A stretch of 64,000 bases of DNA from Flavobacterium turcicum (GCF_011365745.1 NZ_JAAOBY010000001.1:496001-560000), one strand, 5' to 3'; counted from the stretch's first letter, positions 35,657-45,154 are shown. Numbers and translations are program-made. Notes: generated by a model from the sequence alone, not told the origin.

Positions 35657-36676
35657 ATGGAAGAACGCAACAAAACACTAGGAGAATTTATTATTGAAAA
35701 TCAAAATGCTTTTCAGTATTCATCAGGAGAATTGTCCCGAATTATCAACTCAATTCGATTGGCAGCCAAAGTTGTCAATTATAAAGTAAACAAAGCAGGA
35801 TTGGTTGACATTGTAGGTGCTGCTGGTGAGCAAAATATACAAGGCGAAGACCAGCAAAAACTCGATGTTTATGCCAATGAGGTTTTTATTCAGACGCTAA
35901 TTAACCGCGAAATTGTATGCGGTATTGCCTCTGAAGAAAACGATGATTTTATCACTGTAGAAGGTAGCGATAACAGCCATAATAACAAATATGTGGTTTT
36001 GATGGATCCGCTTGATGGCTCTTCGAATATTGATGTGAATGTTTCGGTTGGAACTATTTTTTCAGTGTACCGTCGCGTGACTCCTATTGGAACTCCTGTT
36101 ACAATTGAAGATTTTTTACAGCCTGGAATTAATCAGGTAGCAGCAGGATATGTAATTTATGGTACATCGACTATGCTAGTTTATACCACAGGCCATGGAG
36201 TAAACGGTTTTACTTTGAACCCTGCCATTGGAACCTTTTATTTGTCGCATCCCAATATGACTTTTGCTCAGGATGGAAAAATTTATTCTATCAATGAGGG
36301 GAATTATATTCATTTCCCGCAAGGAGTAAAAGATTATATCAAATACTGTCAAACCGAAGAAGAAGACAGACCTTACACTTCTAGATACATCGGAAGTTTA
36401 GTTTCTGATATTCATAGAAATATGATCAAAGGTGGCATTTACATTTATCCTACCAGTTCAAAAGCACCAAACGGTAAACTGCGTTTGCTTTACGAGTGCA
36501 ATCCGATGGCAATGATTGTAGAACAAGCAGGCGGTAAGGCTTCTGATGGATTTGGCCGAATTTTAGAAATTAATCCAACAGAATTGCACCAACGTGTTCC
36601 TTTTTTCTGCGGAAGCTACAACATGGTCGAAAAAGCGGAAGATTTTATGCTTAAAGCAAAGCTGAGCAAGTATTAA
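35657..36676 (+). CDS. fbp: Class I fructose-1,6-bisphosphatase
   Basis: The 339-residue protein contains [35 protein letters not shown] (metal-binding DPLDGSSN), and [12 protein letters not shown]. The late [25 protein letters not shown] is the class I signature for the substrate phosphate. It removes the 1-phosphate of fructose-1,6-bisphosphate in gluconeogenesis. It is monocistronic with a bidirectional terminator after it. Confidence 0.97.
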   Translation: MEERNKTLGEFIIENQNAFQYSSGELSRIINSIRLAAKVVNYKVNKAGLVDIVGAAGEQNIQGEDQQKLDVYANEVFIQTLINREIVCGIASEENDDFITVEGSDNSHNNKYVVLMDPLDGSSNIDVNVSVGTIFSVYRRVTPIGTPVTIEDFLQPGINQVAAGYVIYGTSTMLVYTTGHGVNGFTLNPAIGTFYLSHPNMTFAQDGKIYSINEGNYIHFPQGVKDYIKYCQTEEEDRPYTSRYIGSLVSDIHRNMIKGGIYIYPTSSKAPNGKLRLLYECNPMAMIVEQAGGKASDGFGRILEINPTELHQRVPFFCGSYNMVEKAEDFMLKAKLSKY

Positions 36677-36694
36677 ATTCCACCATTTAACATA

Positions 36695-36735
36695 AAAAAT
36701 GCCCCAAATAGTGTACTACTTTTTGGGGCATTTTT
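36695..36735. terminator. Bidirectional terminator between fbp and the TerB gene
   Basis: AAAAATGCCCCAAA pairs with TTTTGGGGCATTTTT around TAGTGTACTACT; U-tracts on both strands. Confidence 0.9.
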
Positions 36736-36749
36736 ATTTAGATAAAAGC

Positions 36750-37181
36750 TTACTTGTTCATGTTTTGCATTTCTTCGAAGAAGGTGTCAAAATCAACTTC
36801 CTTATCTACAAGAACCAGGGCTTTGTGTACGATGTAATTTACGTTATCAATATTAAAGCCTAAACCTACACCAATTTTGCGAAGCATTAATTCTTGCTGA
36901 TCTCCTAAATGTTGGTCAACATGTACAATGCGCGCCAAATCATACAAACGTTCCAAACGTTGCTCGTGCAAGTACGGCGGATTAATCGGGTAGTTCGTAG
37001 GGTTTTCTAGAATTTCTTCTGATTCAGCAGCCGAAATTTCAAGACGAACCGCTAACTTGTTTAAAAATTCTCTTTCTTCTGGCGAAAACTTGCCGTCAGT
37101 AAGTGCAACGCGTGCAATAGAAGCAAAATGGCCTTTGTTTCTTTGCTTAAATTCGCTATCAAATAAATCTGAAAATGACAT
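36750..37181 (-). CDS. TerB family protein
   Basis: 143 residues from ATG 37181 (MSFSDLFDSEFKQRNKGHF); an in-frame extension upstream is unlikely because a -7 box (37204-37211) lies there. The helical fold has two acidic DGxF/EE units (VALTDGKFSPEEREFLNKLA and DQHLGDQQELMLRKIGVGLG) characteristic of the TerB domain. TerB proteins bind metal ions and occur in membrane-associated stress complexes. Here it is alone, with no tellurite genes, so a resistance role is not implied. Confidence 0.85.
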   Translation of the reverse strand: MSFSDLFDSEFKQRNKGHFASIARVALTDGKFSPEEREFLNKLAVRLEISAAESEEILENPTNYPINPPYLHEQRLERLYDLARIVHVDQHLGDQQELMLRKIGVGLGFNIDNVNYIVHKALVLVDKEVDFDTFFEEMQNMNK

Positions 37182-37203
37182 AATTGTGGGTTTTATATCT
37201 AAC

Positions 37204-37211
37204 AAAGATAA
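37204..37211 (-). promoter_or_regulatory. -7 promoter box (TATCTTTG) for the TerB gene
   Basis: Exact TAnnTTTG on the minus strand, 22 bases before ATG 37181. Confidence 0.5.
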
Positions 37212-37323
37212 GGCTATTTTTAAAATCAGCAGCTTGTTTGACCTGGCTTTTTGAGTACGGTTTGATAAATAGCACTACAATATTTGCTGCTTGGTTTGTA
37301 CTAAAATCTAGCAATTATTAGTT

Positions 37324-39099
37324 TTATTTACTATCCGTAAGTGTTTTCATAAAGGCAACGAGCGCTTTTTGTTCTTTGGCGGTTAAATTGAGTTTGTCTG
37401 AGGGCAAGGTTTGGTTGTCAACCGCAATTCCGGTACCTGCGCCGCCACCTTCATTATAAAAAACTACTACTTCTTCTAATGATTTGAATACGCCATTATG
37501 CATGTAAGGAGCTGTCAATGCTACATTTCGCAATGTTGGTGTTTTAAAAGCATGTAATAATTGTGGCATTTTGTATTGGGCATAACGTCCTAAATCAGGA
37601 TCTATTTTTTTTCCGTTTTTGATCTGCGGTGTTCCAATAACTTCTTGTTCTGTTTTTTTATAAGCAGGCGGTACCGTGCCATTAAACAGCGGAATAAAAT
37701 GACAGGTAGCACATTTTCCTTTTCCTGCAAAAACGTTAAACCCTAATTGTTCCTCTGCAGACAAAGCGGTTGCTGGTTCTGTAAAGTGTTGATCAAATTT
37801 AGAGTTGAATTTATTTAAGGAGCGAACATAACTTGCAAGTGCGTTTTGCAGTTGCCATTCTTCTAGTTTTTTGCTCTTTGGGAATGCTTTTTGAATTAAT
37901 TTTTGATAACTCGGATTACTGGTAATGTTTTTGATGTTATCCCGAATATTACCATGCATTTCGTCTTTGTTCTGAATCACATCCAAACTTTGTTTCTCCA
38001 AATCCGTTTGACGCATATCCCAAAATTGCGCATTTTGAAGCCCGGCGTAGGTCAATGTAGGTGTGTTTCTAAGTAGTTGACCTCCGCTTAATGACAAGTT
38101 GGTTTTTAGTCCGTCAGTAAAAGCTAATTCAGGATTGTGACATGAGGCACAGCTGCGGGTTCCTTCTTTTGAAAATGAGGTGTCATAAAATAACTCTTTA
38201 CCAAGTTGCGCTTTCGCGGAAGTGTATGCGTATTCTTGTGACGGAATGAAGGCATCAACATTGAATACCTTTGATCCAAATAACGAGCTAGCTGTTTGTA
38301 AAATAGCATTGGTCTTTGCAACGTTTGCAATTTTATGATGCTGCTGAAACTCTTGTAAATTTTTTGAAATTGGGTTGAGGTAGTTTTTAATAAATAGCGC
38401 ACGATCAAAACTATTAAAATCTTTTGCGCTGTTGCAAAAAGCGGCAGCTTTACTGATGCGCTCTAGTAAACTGTTTTGAATTTGCGATGGTTCTTGATGC
38501 AGCTTTTCAATTACTGAAGGTAGGGCTAACAAACTAGCTTGTGCTTCTGGGATAGAGTTGTTGGCAATAGGCGAGTCGAACCCCGTAATTCCGAGAGTGA
38601 TGATGCGATACATCTGCATTTTTACAGCATCAACAACATAATCTGGGCTGATAGTAATTGCTGAAATATGTTCTTTTACTTGCATGATCAATCCTTTCAA
38701 AACGGCAATTTCTCGCTGTAAAGTAGCTTTTGCTTTGGTTGAAAATGTTGGGTAAATCAGCTCTTCGATAACTTGAAAACCACTCGGATTCAAAAATTTA
38801 TTTTCTTCTACCTCTAGTTCATCAAGTGCAGGACCATTGATAAATCGTGCTGGTTCAGGGGTAAAGTATTCTACTGCCCATTCGATCTTTTTGTAAGCAA
38901 GGCGACTTTTTTCGAAACTTTGTTGCAGTTCTTTATTGCTAGCATTTTTTTGTGCCATTTGCTCAAATGCTTCTATTTCCTGATTCAATTGGGCAATTTG
39001 CTGTAACAGTTCTTCCTTTGGCCCTAAGGTTTCGTATTCTTTCTGACACGAGAAAAAAAGTAAAGTAAATAAGGGAAGAATTTTTAGTAAGGATTTCAT
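37324..39099 (-). CDS. Fusion of imelysin-like domain and diheme MauG/cytochrome c peroxidase
   Basis: A 591-residue lipoprotein (lipobox LFFSC, Cys18). Residues about 25-250 form an all-helical domain with NGPALDELEVEEN and GFQVIEELIYP, close to the imelysin GxHxxE motif, but with Gln in place of His. Residues about 290-591 are a bacterial diheme peroxidase/MauG module with heme sites CASCH (317-321) and CATCH (463-467), distal segments MPQLLHAFKTPTLRNVALT and APYMHNGVFKSLEEVV. It lies 73 bases downstream of the PhoX-like gene. Imelysins act in iron transport. The enzyme could be a periplasmic or surface redox protein that handles H2O2 or a metal; the substrate is unknown. Confidence 0.85.
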   Translation of the reverse strand: MKSLLKILPLFTLLFFSCQKEYETLGPKEELLQQIAQLNQEIEAFEQMAQKNASNKELQQSFEKSRLAYKKIEWAVEYFTPEPARFINGPALDELEVEENKFLNPSGFQVIEELIYPTFSTKAKATLQREIAVLKGLIMQVKEHISAITISPDYVVDAVKMQMYRIITLGITGFDSPIANNSIPEAQASLLALPSVIEKLHQEPSQIQNSLLERISKAAAFCNSAKDFNSFDRALFIKNYLNPISKNLQEFQQHHKIANVAKTNAILQTASSLFGSKVFNVDAFIPSQEYAYTSAKAQLGKELFYDTSFSKEGTRSCASCHNPELAFTDGLKTNLSLSGGQLLRNTPTLTYAGLQNAQFWDMRQTDLEKQSLDVIQNKDEMHGNIRDNIKNITSNPSYQKLIQKAFPKSKKLEEWQLQNALASYVRSLNKFNSKFDQHFTEPATALSAEEQLGFNVFAGKGKCATCHFIPLFNGTVPPAYKKTEQEVIGTPQIKNGKKIDPDLGRYAQYKMPQLLHAFKTPTLRNVALTAPYMHNGVFKSLEEVVVFYNEGGGAGTGIAVDNQTLPSDKLNLTAKEQKALVAFMKTLTDSK

Positions 39100-39119
39100 A
39101 ATAAACCGAGTTGTAATAA

Positions 39120-39157
39120 ACTACAACAACCCAAAGTGAATTTGGGTTGCTGTAGTT
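39120..39157 (-). terminator. Hairpin between the PhoX-like and MauG-like genes (attenuator or weak terminator)
   Basis: ACTACAGCAACCCAAA pairs with TTTGGGTTGTTGTAGT (one mismatch), followed on the minus strand by TTATT, a poor U-tract. It may tune rather than block read-through into the MauG gene. Confidence 0.6.
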
Positions 39158-39172
39158 TGGATTTTAAAGGTG

Positions 39173-40651
39173 TTATCTCTGTACGTTTCTAATGATAATA
39201 GTTTGACCGCCTTCTTTATTGGTGTTTAAACCGCTTCCGTCAGCATTCGAGAAAGCATCTTTTTGCCAAGTATGTGGGTGAATGTTCACTAAAAAGGTGT
39301 TTGGTACTCCAATAATATCTGAGATATCTTCCATGGCACCGTACTCCCAGCTACCAAAACGCATTTCATTCGTTTGGTTGTAGGTTGTATTCCAAGCAGC
39401 GTCGGTTCTTTTGTGGTTCATCGTCAACCAAGGTTTGTTTACTTTAGTTGCAATGTTGTATTGCCAAATGTAAGAATCGTGCTGAGCAGCAGAGTAGTAA
39501 GAATCTCCATCCTCTTGTGTGTACACATAATTCTCAGTTACTGTAATATTATCTGGATTGATAATTCCTGTTCCTGGAGTTGAGTCGCCTTCAATTACCA
39601 ACTCTAATTTTCCTTTTAACGGATTAGCATCGTCTAATATCAGTTTGTAAACGCGTCCCCACATGGTATAACCTGCAACGGGAGCATTACCGCTAGCTTG
39701 TCCGGTAGCTGTAAAATACAATTCACGGTTGTTTTTTGCTGATCCTTTACGGTAATCAACATCCTCTACTCTTGAAAAACGAATGGCTCCCAAGTTGTTT
39801 ACAGTAGTATTAATTACTGCACCTGTTAAGTTTTTAGCATTCGGAATTTCAACAAATGAAACGTCAAATGAAGATCCCATGCCCATACTCATTTCGGTTT
39901 GGTTTCCGTCATTTCTTTTTAAAGCGTATAATTTCCCGTTGTTTAAATCTCCAACAGTTTCGCTCATGTACATGATCACTTGTCCTGCACTAGCGTGAGA
40001 GGTTGAGTACGATTGGTCTTCACCAATTACGATTACAGTTTTTCCAGGGTAAGCTTGTTTGGTCAATGGTACTGCGTTCTCCATACTTGCTTTTCCCAGA
40101 GCTGGCAAAACACGGTCAGTTCTCTTTTTCATGCTGCTTAGCCCAAGCGGATCAATTCCGTGTACCATACTTTCTTCACCACTTTCTCCAGCAGTTAAAA
40201 ACAATGGTCCAAACCCATGAATAGCTGGTACAGCAAGTGTAGCAGAGCACAAACGAGTCATTCCGCCTACTGCGTCAACGATATAATCTCCTTTTACTGG
40301 TTTTAAAGTTTTGTCAAAATATACTCTTGAAACTGATTTTAATATTTCGTGGTTTGTAATCATAATGTAACCGTCTCCAGCAGGATCTTTCATGAATCCA
40401 GCTCCGTCAGGTTGTGCTCCATAAATAAAGCTTGGTGATTGTGCTAATACATCAGGGCTACTCAATAAAGACGTGATTTGTAAGTTTTCGAATCCTTCTT
40501 TGGCTACAGCCAATGGTGGAACACTTGAAGTTGTTGCAAAATTAATAGCAGTATTTACCGCAGGAGCTTCATTGTTGTCATCTTGACAAGCAACAACAGC
40601 AGTAAGCAATACTGATGTCAAAGCTATTTTTTTAAATAATTGTTTTTTCAT
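39173..40651 (-). CDS. PhoX-like alkaline phosphatase family lipoprotein
   Basis: 492 residues from ATG 40651 (the ORF extends 17 codons further). The signal peptide ends with lipobox AVAC. The mature part has the beta-propeller-like PhoX pattern: FSRVEDVDYRKG (RVED near metal site), RELYFTATG, GRVYKLILDDANPLKGKLELV, PDNITVTENYVYTQEDG. PhoX is a monomeric phosphatase with Fe/Ca cofactor used under phosphate starvation; surface location fits scavenging. A -7 box (40682-40689) precedes it. I cannot confirm every metal ligand from the text, so phosphatase activity is likely but not proven. Confidence 0.72.
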   Translation of the reverse strand: MKKQLFKKIALTSVLLTAVVACQDDNNEAPAVNTAINFATTSSVPPLAVAKEGFENLQITSLLSSPDVLAQSPSFIYGAQPDGAGFMKDPAGDGYIMITNHEILKSVSRVYFDKTLKPVKGDYIVDAVGGMTRLCSATLAVPAIHGFGPLFLTAGESGEESMVHGIDPLGLSSMKKRTDRVLPALGKASMENAVPLTKQAYPGKTVIVIGEDQSYSTSHASAGQVIMYMSETVGDLNNGKLYALKRNDGNQTEMSMGMGSSFDVSFVEIPNAKNLTGAVINTTVNNLGAIRFSRVEDVDYRKGSAKNNRELYFTATGQASGNAPVAGYTMWGRVYKLILDDANPLKGKLELVIEGDSTPGTGIINPDNITVTENYVYTQEDGDSYYSAAQHDSYIWQYNIATKVNKPWLTMNHKRTDAAWNTTYNQTNEMRFGSWEYGAMEDISDIIGVPNTFLVNIHPHTWQKDAFSNADGSGLNTNKEGGQTIIIRNVQR

Positions 40652-41041
40652 GGTTATAGTGTGTTTTTGTTTGTTCGAATGCAAATCTAGACCATGAATC
40701 AAAATCTTTGTTTAGGATAATATTGTCGAATAATCATTAAAATGTTGCCTAAGGTTTACCGAATTGTAAAGTTGTAAGGTTAAGGTAAATTTAAGATTAG
40801 CTAAAAAATTCAGGACGTTTATGAGCTATTTCGAGTAAATGCAAACCATATGATTTTGCACTTTTAAGCGTTTTTCTGGTGAAAAATTGTTAAGATATTG
40901 AGCTACATTTTGCCAATCGCCAATTACTATGTTTTAGGAAATCAATCGTGCGTGTTAGCATACATATTTGCCCTTATAGCAGATAAATTTTCAAAAATAA
41001 TCGTATGTTTACAACCCTTTATCCACCTTAAATGAATTTTG
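40652..41041. promoter_or_regulatory. 390-base regulatory spacer between phoX-like and hupE-like genes
   Basis: No ORF is supported. For the leftward gene it holds TAGATTTG (40682-40689, minus) and a TTAACCTTACAAC core (minus strand; plus-strand GTTGTAAGGTTAA at 40771-40783). A TTAACCTWA core also occurs upstream of the TonB receptor and of the beta-helix lipoprotein. The right side contains a TATGTTTA box-like sequence for hupE. Confidence 0.45.
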
Positions 41042-41635
41042 ATGAATGAATTTTGGATCTACTTTCAAATAGGTTTAAAACACGTTTTAGACATTAATGC
41101 TTACGATCACGTTTTGTTTTTAATGGCCCTTGCTGTTCCATACGCTTTTAAAGATTGGAAACGAGTTGTCTTACTCGTCACCTTGTTTACTCTTGGTCAT
41201 ACTTTGGCTTTAGTACTGTCTGTTTTTGAAATCATTGTTATTAAAGCGAACGTGGTGGAGTTTTTAATCCCGATAACGATTCTGATCACCGCACTTTTTA
41301 ACTTATTTACCGCCGGAAAAAACAACAAAAAAGAAAGTATTAATCTGGTAGTTTTTATAACCTTGTTTTTTGGTATTATTCACGGTCTAGGATTTTCGAA
41401 TTATTTTAAATCTATTTTGGGCGGAGATGCCGCTTCAAAAGTGTTGCCATTGGCAGAGTTTGCCCTTGGTATTGAAGCCGCACAAATGATCGTTGTTTTT
41501 GTACTTTTGGTACTGTCTTATATCGTGCAAACTGTTTTTAGATTTTCTAAACGAGATTGGACTTTAGTAATGTCTGCTTTTATAATAGGTGTGGTTATTC
41601 CGATGATAATTGCAAGTGAAATTTGGAACCGATAA
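41042..41635 (+). CDS. HupE/UreJ family membrane protein
   Basis: 197 residues from ATG 41042, with about six membrane helices. HVLDINAYDHVLFLMALAVP matches the HupE N-terminal GxDHxLF motif, and FFGIIHGLGFSNYF is the second His motif. HupE/UreJ proteins are nickel or cobalt permeases, but stand-alone Bacteroidota members have unknown cargo. It overlaps in operon style with the dCMP deaminase (one base between stop and ATG). Confidence 0.85.
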   Translation: MNEFWIYFQIGLKHVLDINAYDHVLFLMALAVPYAFKDWKRVVLLVTLFTLGHTLALVLSVFEIIVIKANVVEFLIPITILITALFNLFTAGKNNKKESINLVVFITLFFGIIHGLGFSNYFKSILGGDAASKVLPLAEFALGIEAAQMIVVFVLLVLSYIVQTVFRFSKRDWTLVMSAFIIGVVIPMIIASEIWNR

Positions 41636-41636
41636 A

Positions 41637-42068
41637 ATGAGCGAAAAAAAATTAAATAAATACGATAAAGCCTATTTGCGCATAGCAAAAGAGTGGAGTT
41701 TACTCTCTTATTGCAAACGCAAGCAGGTAGGTGCTATTATTGTACGTGACCGAATGATTATTTCGGATGGTTACAACGGTACTCCGAGCGGTTTTGATAA
41801 TTGTTGCGAAGACGATGAAGGTATAACTCGTTGGGATGTTTTGCATGCCGAAGCCAATGCAATTTTAAAAGTAGCGCGTTCTACACAATCCTGTGAAGGA
41901 GCTACTTTGTACATCACGCTTTCGCCTTGTAAAGAATGCAGTAAACTCATTCATCAATCAGGAATTAAAAGGGTGGTGTACCACAATGGGTATCGCGATG
42001 ATTCCGGCATACAATTTTTGATTAAAGCAGGAGTAGAAGTAGAGCATATTCCAATTCTTGAAGAATAA
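41637..42068 (+). CDS. Deoxycytidylate (dCMP) deaminase
   Basis: 143 residues from ATG 41637, one base after the hupE stop. The zinc site is HAEANAI (His70, Glu72 as proton shuttle) and SPCKECSK (Cys98, Cys101). The CKRKQVGAIIVRD and NGTPSGFDNCCEDD segments are typical of dCMP deaminase, which makes dUMP for thymidylate synthesis. It is immediately followed by the S41 protease gene. Confidence 0.9.
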   Translation: MSEKKLNKYDKAYLRIAKEWSLLSYCKRKQVGAIIVRDRMIISDGYNGTPSGFDNCCEDDEGITRWDVLHAEANAILKVARSTQSCEGATLYITLSPCKECSKLIHQSGIKRVVYHNGYRDDSGIQFLIKAGVEVEHIPILEE

Positions 42069-43646
42069 ATGAAGGTTAATTTTAAATATTTACCACTTAT
42101 TTTAGGCGCAACACTTGCGGCGGGCGTACTATTGGGTAGTGTGATTCAATTACCGGGCTCAAATCGATTGACATCAAAGACAAATTCTAAAGCCAAACTC
42201 AATAAATTAATTGATTTTATTGATGCCGAATATGTAGATGAAATCAACACCGATTCGATTGTAAATCTTACAGTAGATAAAATCTTGGCGCAGTTAGATC
42301 CACATTCTGTTTATGTGCCACCAACAGAACAACAAGAGGTGGCAGAGAGCATGCAAGGAAATTTTGTGGGTATTGGAGTAAATTTTTACATGTACAAAGA
42401 CTCTGTTGCTGTTATCAAACCTGTTGAAAACGGCCCTTCGGCAAAAGCAGGATTGTTACCAGGTGATCGTATTTTATATGCAGACAAAACCAAACTTTTT
42501 GGTCGAAAATTGCCCACAGACAGCTTGTTTAGTAAGTTGAAAGGTGAGGTAGGCTCAAGCATCGAGTTGACTATTTTTAGAAAATCCATTCAAAAAAAAT
42601 TAAAGGTTACAATCAAACGTGATATCATACCGATCAAAAGTGTGGATGTAGCCTTATTACTCAATCCAACAACGGGTTACATTAAAATCAATCGTTTTGC
42701 CGAGACTACCTACGAGGAGTTCATGAGAGGCCTTAATATGCTCAATAAAAAAGGAGTTACTTCACTTGTTATTGACGTGCGTGATAACGGCGGTGGTTAT
42801 ATGGAAGAAGCCATTGCCATAGCCGATGAATTTTTGCCTGATGAGCAACTTATTGTGTTTACTAAAGCCAAAAATGGCACTACAACTAAAACCTATGCTA
42901 CGGCAAAAGGCAGTTTCGAAAAAGGAAAAGTATTTGTTTTGGTGAATGAAAATAGTGCCTCGGCGAGTGAAATTCTTGCAGGCGCTATTCAAGATAACGA
43001 TAGAGGAACTATTGTTGGGCGACGAACTTTTGGAAAGGGACTGGTACAACGCGAAATGAATTTTGCAGATGGCTCAGCTGTTCGATTGACAATTGCACGT
43101 TATTATACGCCTACCGGTCGTTCCATTCAAAAACCATATTCGAAAGGGAATGAAGCTTATTTTAAGGAATCGGAAGGGCGCATTGCAAATGGTGAGTTGT
43201 ACTCCAAAGACAGTATAAAAGTAGCAGATACGCTTAAATTCAAAACCAAAAAAGGTAAAATTGTTTACGGCGGCGGCGGTATTGTGCCGGATGTATTTGT
43301 TCCTATTGTTGCAGAACACGGTCAAGAAGAAACCGCATATTTCCTGCAATCGGGTATTGTGGGTAATTTTGTTTTTGAGCAACTTGACAATAAGAAAACA
43401 AGCTTAAAAGGATTGACTTTTGAAAAATTACAAGCCAAAATACAATCAACGACTGCTTATGTAAAAGCGTTTGAGGAGTTTGTGTTTAAAAATGGTTTGG
43501 TTTTAGATTTCTCGAAAAGTAAAGATTTGGTAAAAAAATACCTCACCGCTGAATTTGCCAAGCAATTATTTGGCGAGCAGCGCTATTATGAAATGCTTGT
43601 TCGTGACGACGCCATGTTGAAAAAAGTACTTCCCGTTAAAAAATAA
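42069..43646 (+). CDS. S41 family C-terminal processing peptidase (CtpA/Prc-like)
   Basis: The 525-residue protein has an N-terminal membrane/signal segment, a PDZ domain (residues about 85-175, GIGVNFYMYKDSVAVIKPV, GLLPGDRILYA), and the protease domain with VIDVRDNGGGYMEEA and ENSASASEILAGAIQDN (catalytic Ser), followed by GRRTFGKGLVQREMNF (Lys of the Ser-Lys dyad in FGKG). Long C-terminal region (residues about 400-525) adds a KLQAKI coiled segment. It trims envelope proteins in the periplasm. Its ATG touches the dCMP deaminase stop. Confidence 0.95.
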   Translation: MKVNFKYLPLILGATLAAGVLLGSVIQLPGSNRLTSKTNSKAKLNKLIDFIDAEYVDEINTDSIVNLTVDKILAQLDPHSVYVPPTEQQEVAESMQGNFVGIGVNFYMYKDSVAVIKPVENGPSAKAGLLPGDRILYADKTKLFGRKLPTDSLFSKLKGEVGSSIELTIFRKSIQKKLKVTIKRDIIPIKSVDVALLLNPTTGYIKINRFAETTYEEFMRGLNMLNKKGVTSLVIDVRDNGGGYMEEAIAIADEFLPDEQLIVFTKAKNGTTTKTYATAKGSFEKGKVFVLVNENSASASEILAGAIQDNDRGTIVGRRTFGKGLVQREMNFADGSAVRLTIARYYTPTGRSIQKPYSKGNEAYFKESEGRIANGELYSKDSIKVADTLKFKTKKGKIVYGGGGIVPDVFVPIVAEHGQEETAYFLQSGIVGNFVFEQLDNKKTSLKGLTFEKLQAKIQSTTAYVKAFEEFVFKNGLVLDFSKSKDLVKKYLTAEFAKQLFGEQRYYEMLVRDDAMLKKVLPVKK

Positions 43647-43652
43647 AAAATT

Positions 43653-44258
43653 TTATCGAATGCTATCGTGTGCATGAGTTTGTATGCCATCGTTCCAGAG
43701 TGTCAGGATATCAGTGGCTACAGCAGCACCACTTCCTGCAGCAATAGCCAATTGGCTTCTCCAGCCGGCTAAAGTGCCAACAACATAAATACCTTCTGTT
43801 ACAAGATGATCGTTGTTTTTTAGCTGTATGCGTTGCTTGGATTCCAATGATTTTTGGTGCGGAATTACATATTCCATCAAGCCATCAATAGCAAAAGTAT
43901 TGGCTGATCCAATTCCTACCACAATCAATTTGCTGCTGTAGGTTGCTTTGTTGGTGTGTACAATAAAATGCGGTGCCTTTCCTTCAATTCGCAGCACTTT
44001 TTCATTTGGAATGGCTGTAATGTGTGGGTAGGTGTTTTGCAGTTGGGTTACGCTACCTTCTAAGAGCGTAGCACCAAGAGTTCCTGCGGGAATTCCGTAA
44101 GCATTATTAAAAAGCGCCTCTTGCAAAGCGCTACTTTTTTGATGGGTAAAAATGCCGATTTTTTTATCAGTGGCAAAGGATTTGAGTTTTGCAGATCCTA
44201 AAACAAGTGCACAAGACATGCCTGAAACACCACCGCCAATGATCAAAACATCAAACAT
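43653..44258 (-). CDS. Short FAD-dependent oxidoreductase (thioredoxin-reductase-like)
   Basis: The 201-residue protein starts with the FAD-binding MFDVLIIGGGVSGMSCALVLG and ends with EGIYVVGTLAGWRSQLAIAAGSG, the ADP/FAD loop of thioredoxin reductase relatives. The NADPH-binding half and CxxC are missing, so it is a single FAD-type domain. It may work with a partner protein or bind a flavin only. Its stop converges on the S41 gene, and the small membrane ORF lies two bases upstream on the same strand. Confidence 0.82.
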   Translation of the reverse strand: MFDVLIIGGGVSGMSCALVLGSAKLKSFATDKKIGIFTHQKSSALQEALFNNAYGIPAGTLGATLLEGSVTQLQNTYPHITAIPNEKVLRIEGKAPHFIVHTNKATYSSKLIVVGIGSANTFAIDGLMEYVIPHQKSLESKQRIQLKNNDHLVTEGIYVVGTLAGWRSQLAIAAGSGAAVATDILTLWNDGIQTHAHDSIR

Positions 44259-44260
44259 GC

Positions 44261-44464
44261 TTACAAGTTTTCTTTTGTTTTTTCTTCTATTTTTTTAGAA
44301 ACTCTAAAAATTAATAAAATAAGCACAGCGCACAATGAAGCTCCAATGCCAATAAAGGCAACTACGCTATCTCCTTTAAAAGGATTGTTGAAGTCTAATA
44401 AAGTAACATTAAAGACGATTAGCGCTAGAGCTAAAAATACCAGTATGTTAGTGAAGATTTTCAT
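44261..44464 (-). CDS. Small two-helix membrane protein
   Basis: A 67-residue protein with two hydrophobic segments (about 1-22 and 31-53) and a charged tail (VSKKIEEKTKENL). No family is recognised. It ends two bases before the FAD oxidoreductase start, so the two genes are likely co-transcribed. It may be an accessory membrane anchor, which is a guess. Confidence 0.6.
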   Translation of the reverse strand: MKIFTNILVFLALALIVFNVTLLDFNNPFKGDSVVAFIGIGASLCAVLILLIFRVSKKIEEKTKENL

Positions 44465-44559
44465 AAAAAATTTTGATTTTTAAAGCATAAATAGCAATAT
44501 AGCTATCTCTATCAATGATTTTGGTATTGTTTGAGTGTGTAAACTTATAAAAAAAATAG

Positions 44560-45135
44560 TTAAGCAAATAGACCTTTAACATTAGCAGCGAATAATTTAA
44601 CAGCAATAGCTAATAATACCACTCCAAAAGTCTTTCTGATTACACCAAGTCCGTTTTCGCCCAACATTTTTTCAATTTTAGAAGACGACTTAAGAACCAC
44701 GTAAACCAATATAATATTTAAAATAATAGCAATGACAATGTTGAGCGTATTGTATTGTGAGCGCAATGAAAGTAAGGTAGTCATAGTACCTGCACCAGCA
44801 ATTAACGGAAACGCAAGAGGAACGATAGAGGCAGAGCTCGCTTCCTCGTCACGATAAATGCGGATTCCTAAAATCATTTCAAGTGCCAAAAAAAACAATA
44901 CAAATGATCCTGCTACGGCAAATGAGTTGACATCAATACCGATGAGGTTTAGTAATTCTTCACCCGCAAAAAGAAACACAATCATGATTACACCAGCAAC
45001 GATGGAAGCTTTCTCCGATTCGATAATGCCATGTTTAGCTCGTAAATCCACAATAATTGGAATAGATCCAACAATATCAATAACGGCAAAAAGCACCATG
45101 CTTACAGTTATTATTTCTCTCAAATCTAGTCCCAT
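44560..45135 (-). CDS. MarC family membrane protein
   Basis: 191 residues from ATG 45135 (MGLDLREIITVSMVLFAVIDIVG), with the ORF running 15 codons further, which the promoter box at 45155-45162 rules out. About six membrane helices and the MarC signature AFPLIAGAGTMTTLLSL are present. MarC-like proteins were once named multiple antibiotic resistance proteins but their role is unknown. Confidence 0.92.
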   Translation of the reverse strand: MGLDLREIITVSMVLFAVIDIVGSIPIIVDLRAKHGIIESEKASIVAGVIMIVFLFAGEELLNLIGIDVNSFAVAGSFVLFFLALEMILGIRIYRDEEASSASIVPLAFPLIAGAGTMTTLLSLRSQYNTLNIVIAIILNIILVYVVLKSSSKIEKMLGENGLGVIRKTFGVVLLAIAVKLFAANVKGLFA

Positions 45136-45154
45136 GTCGATGTGTTTTAAGGTG

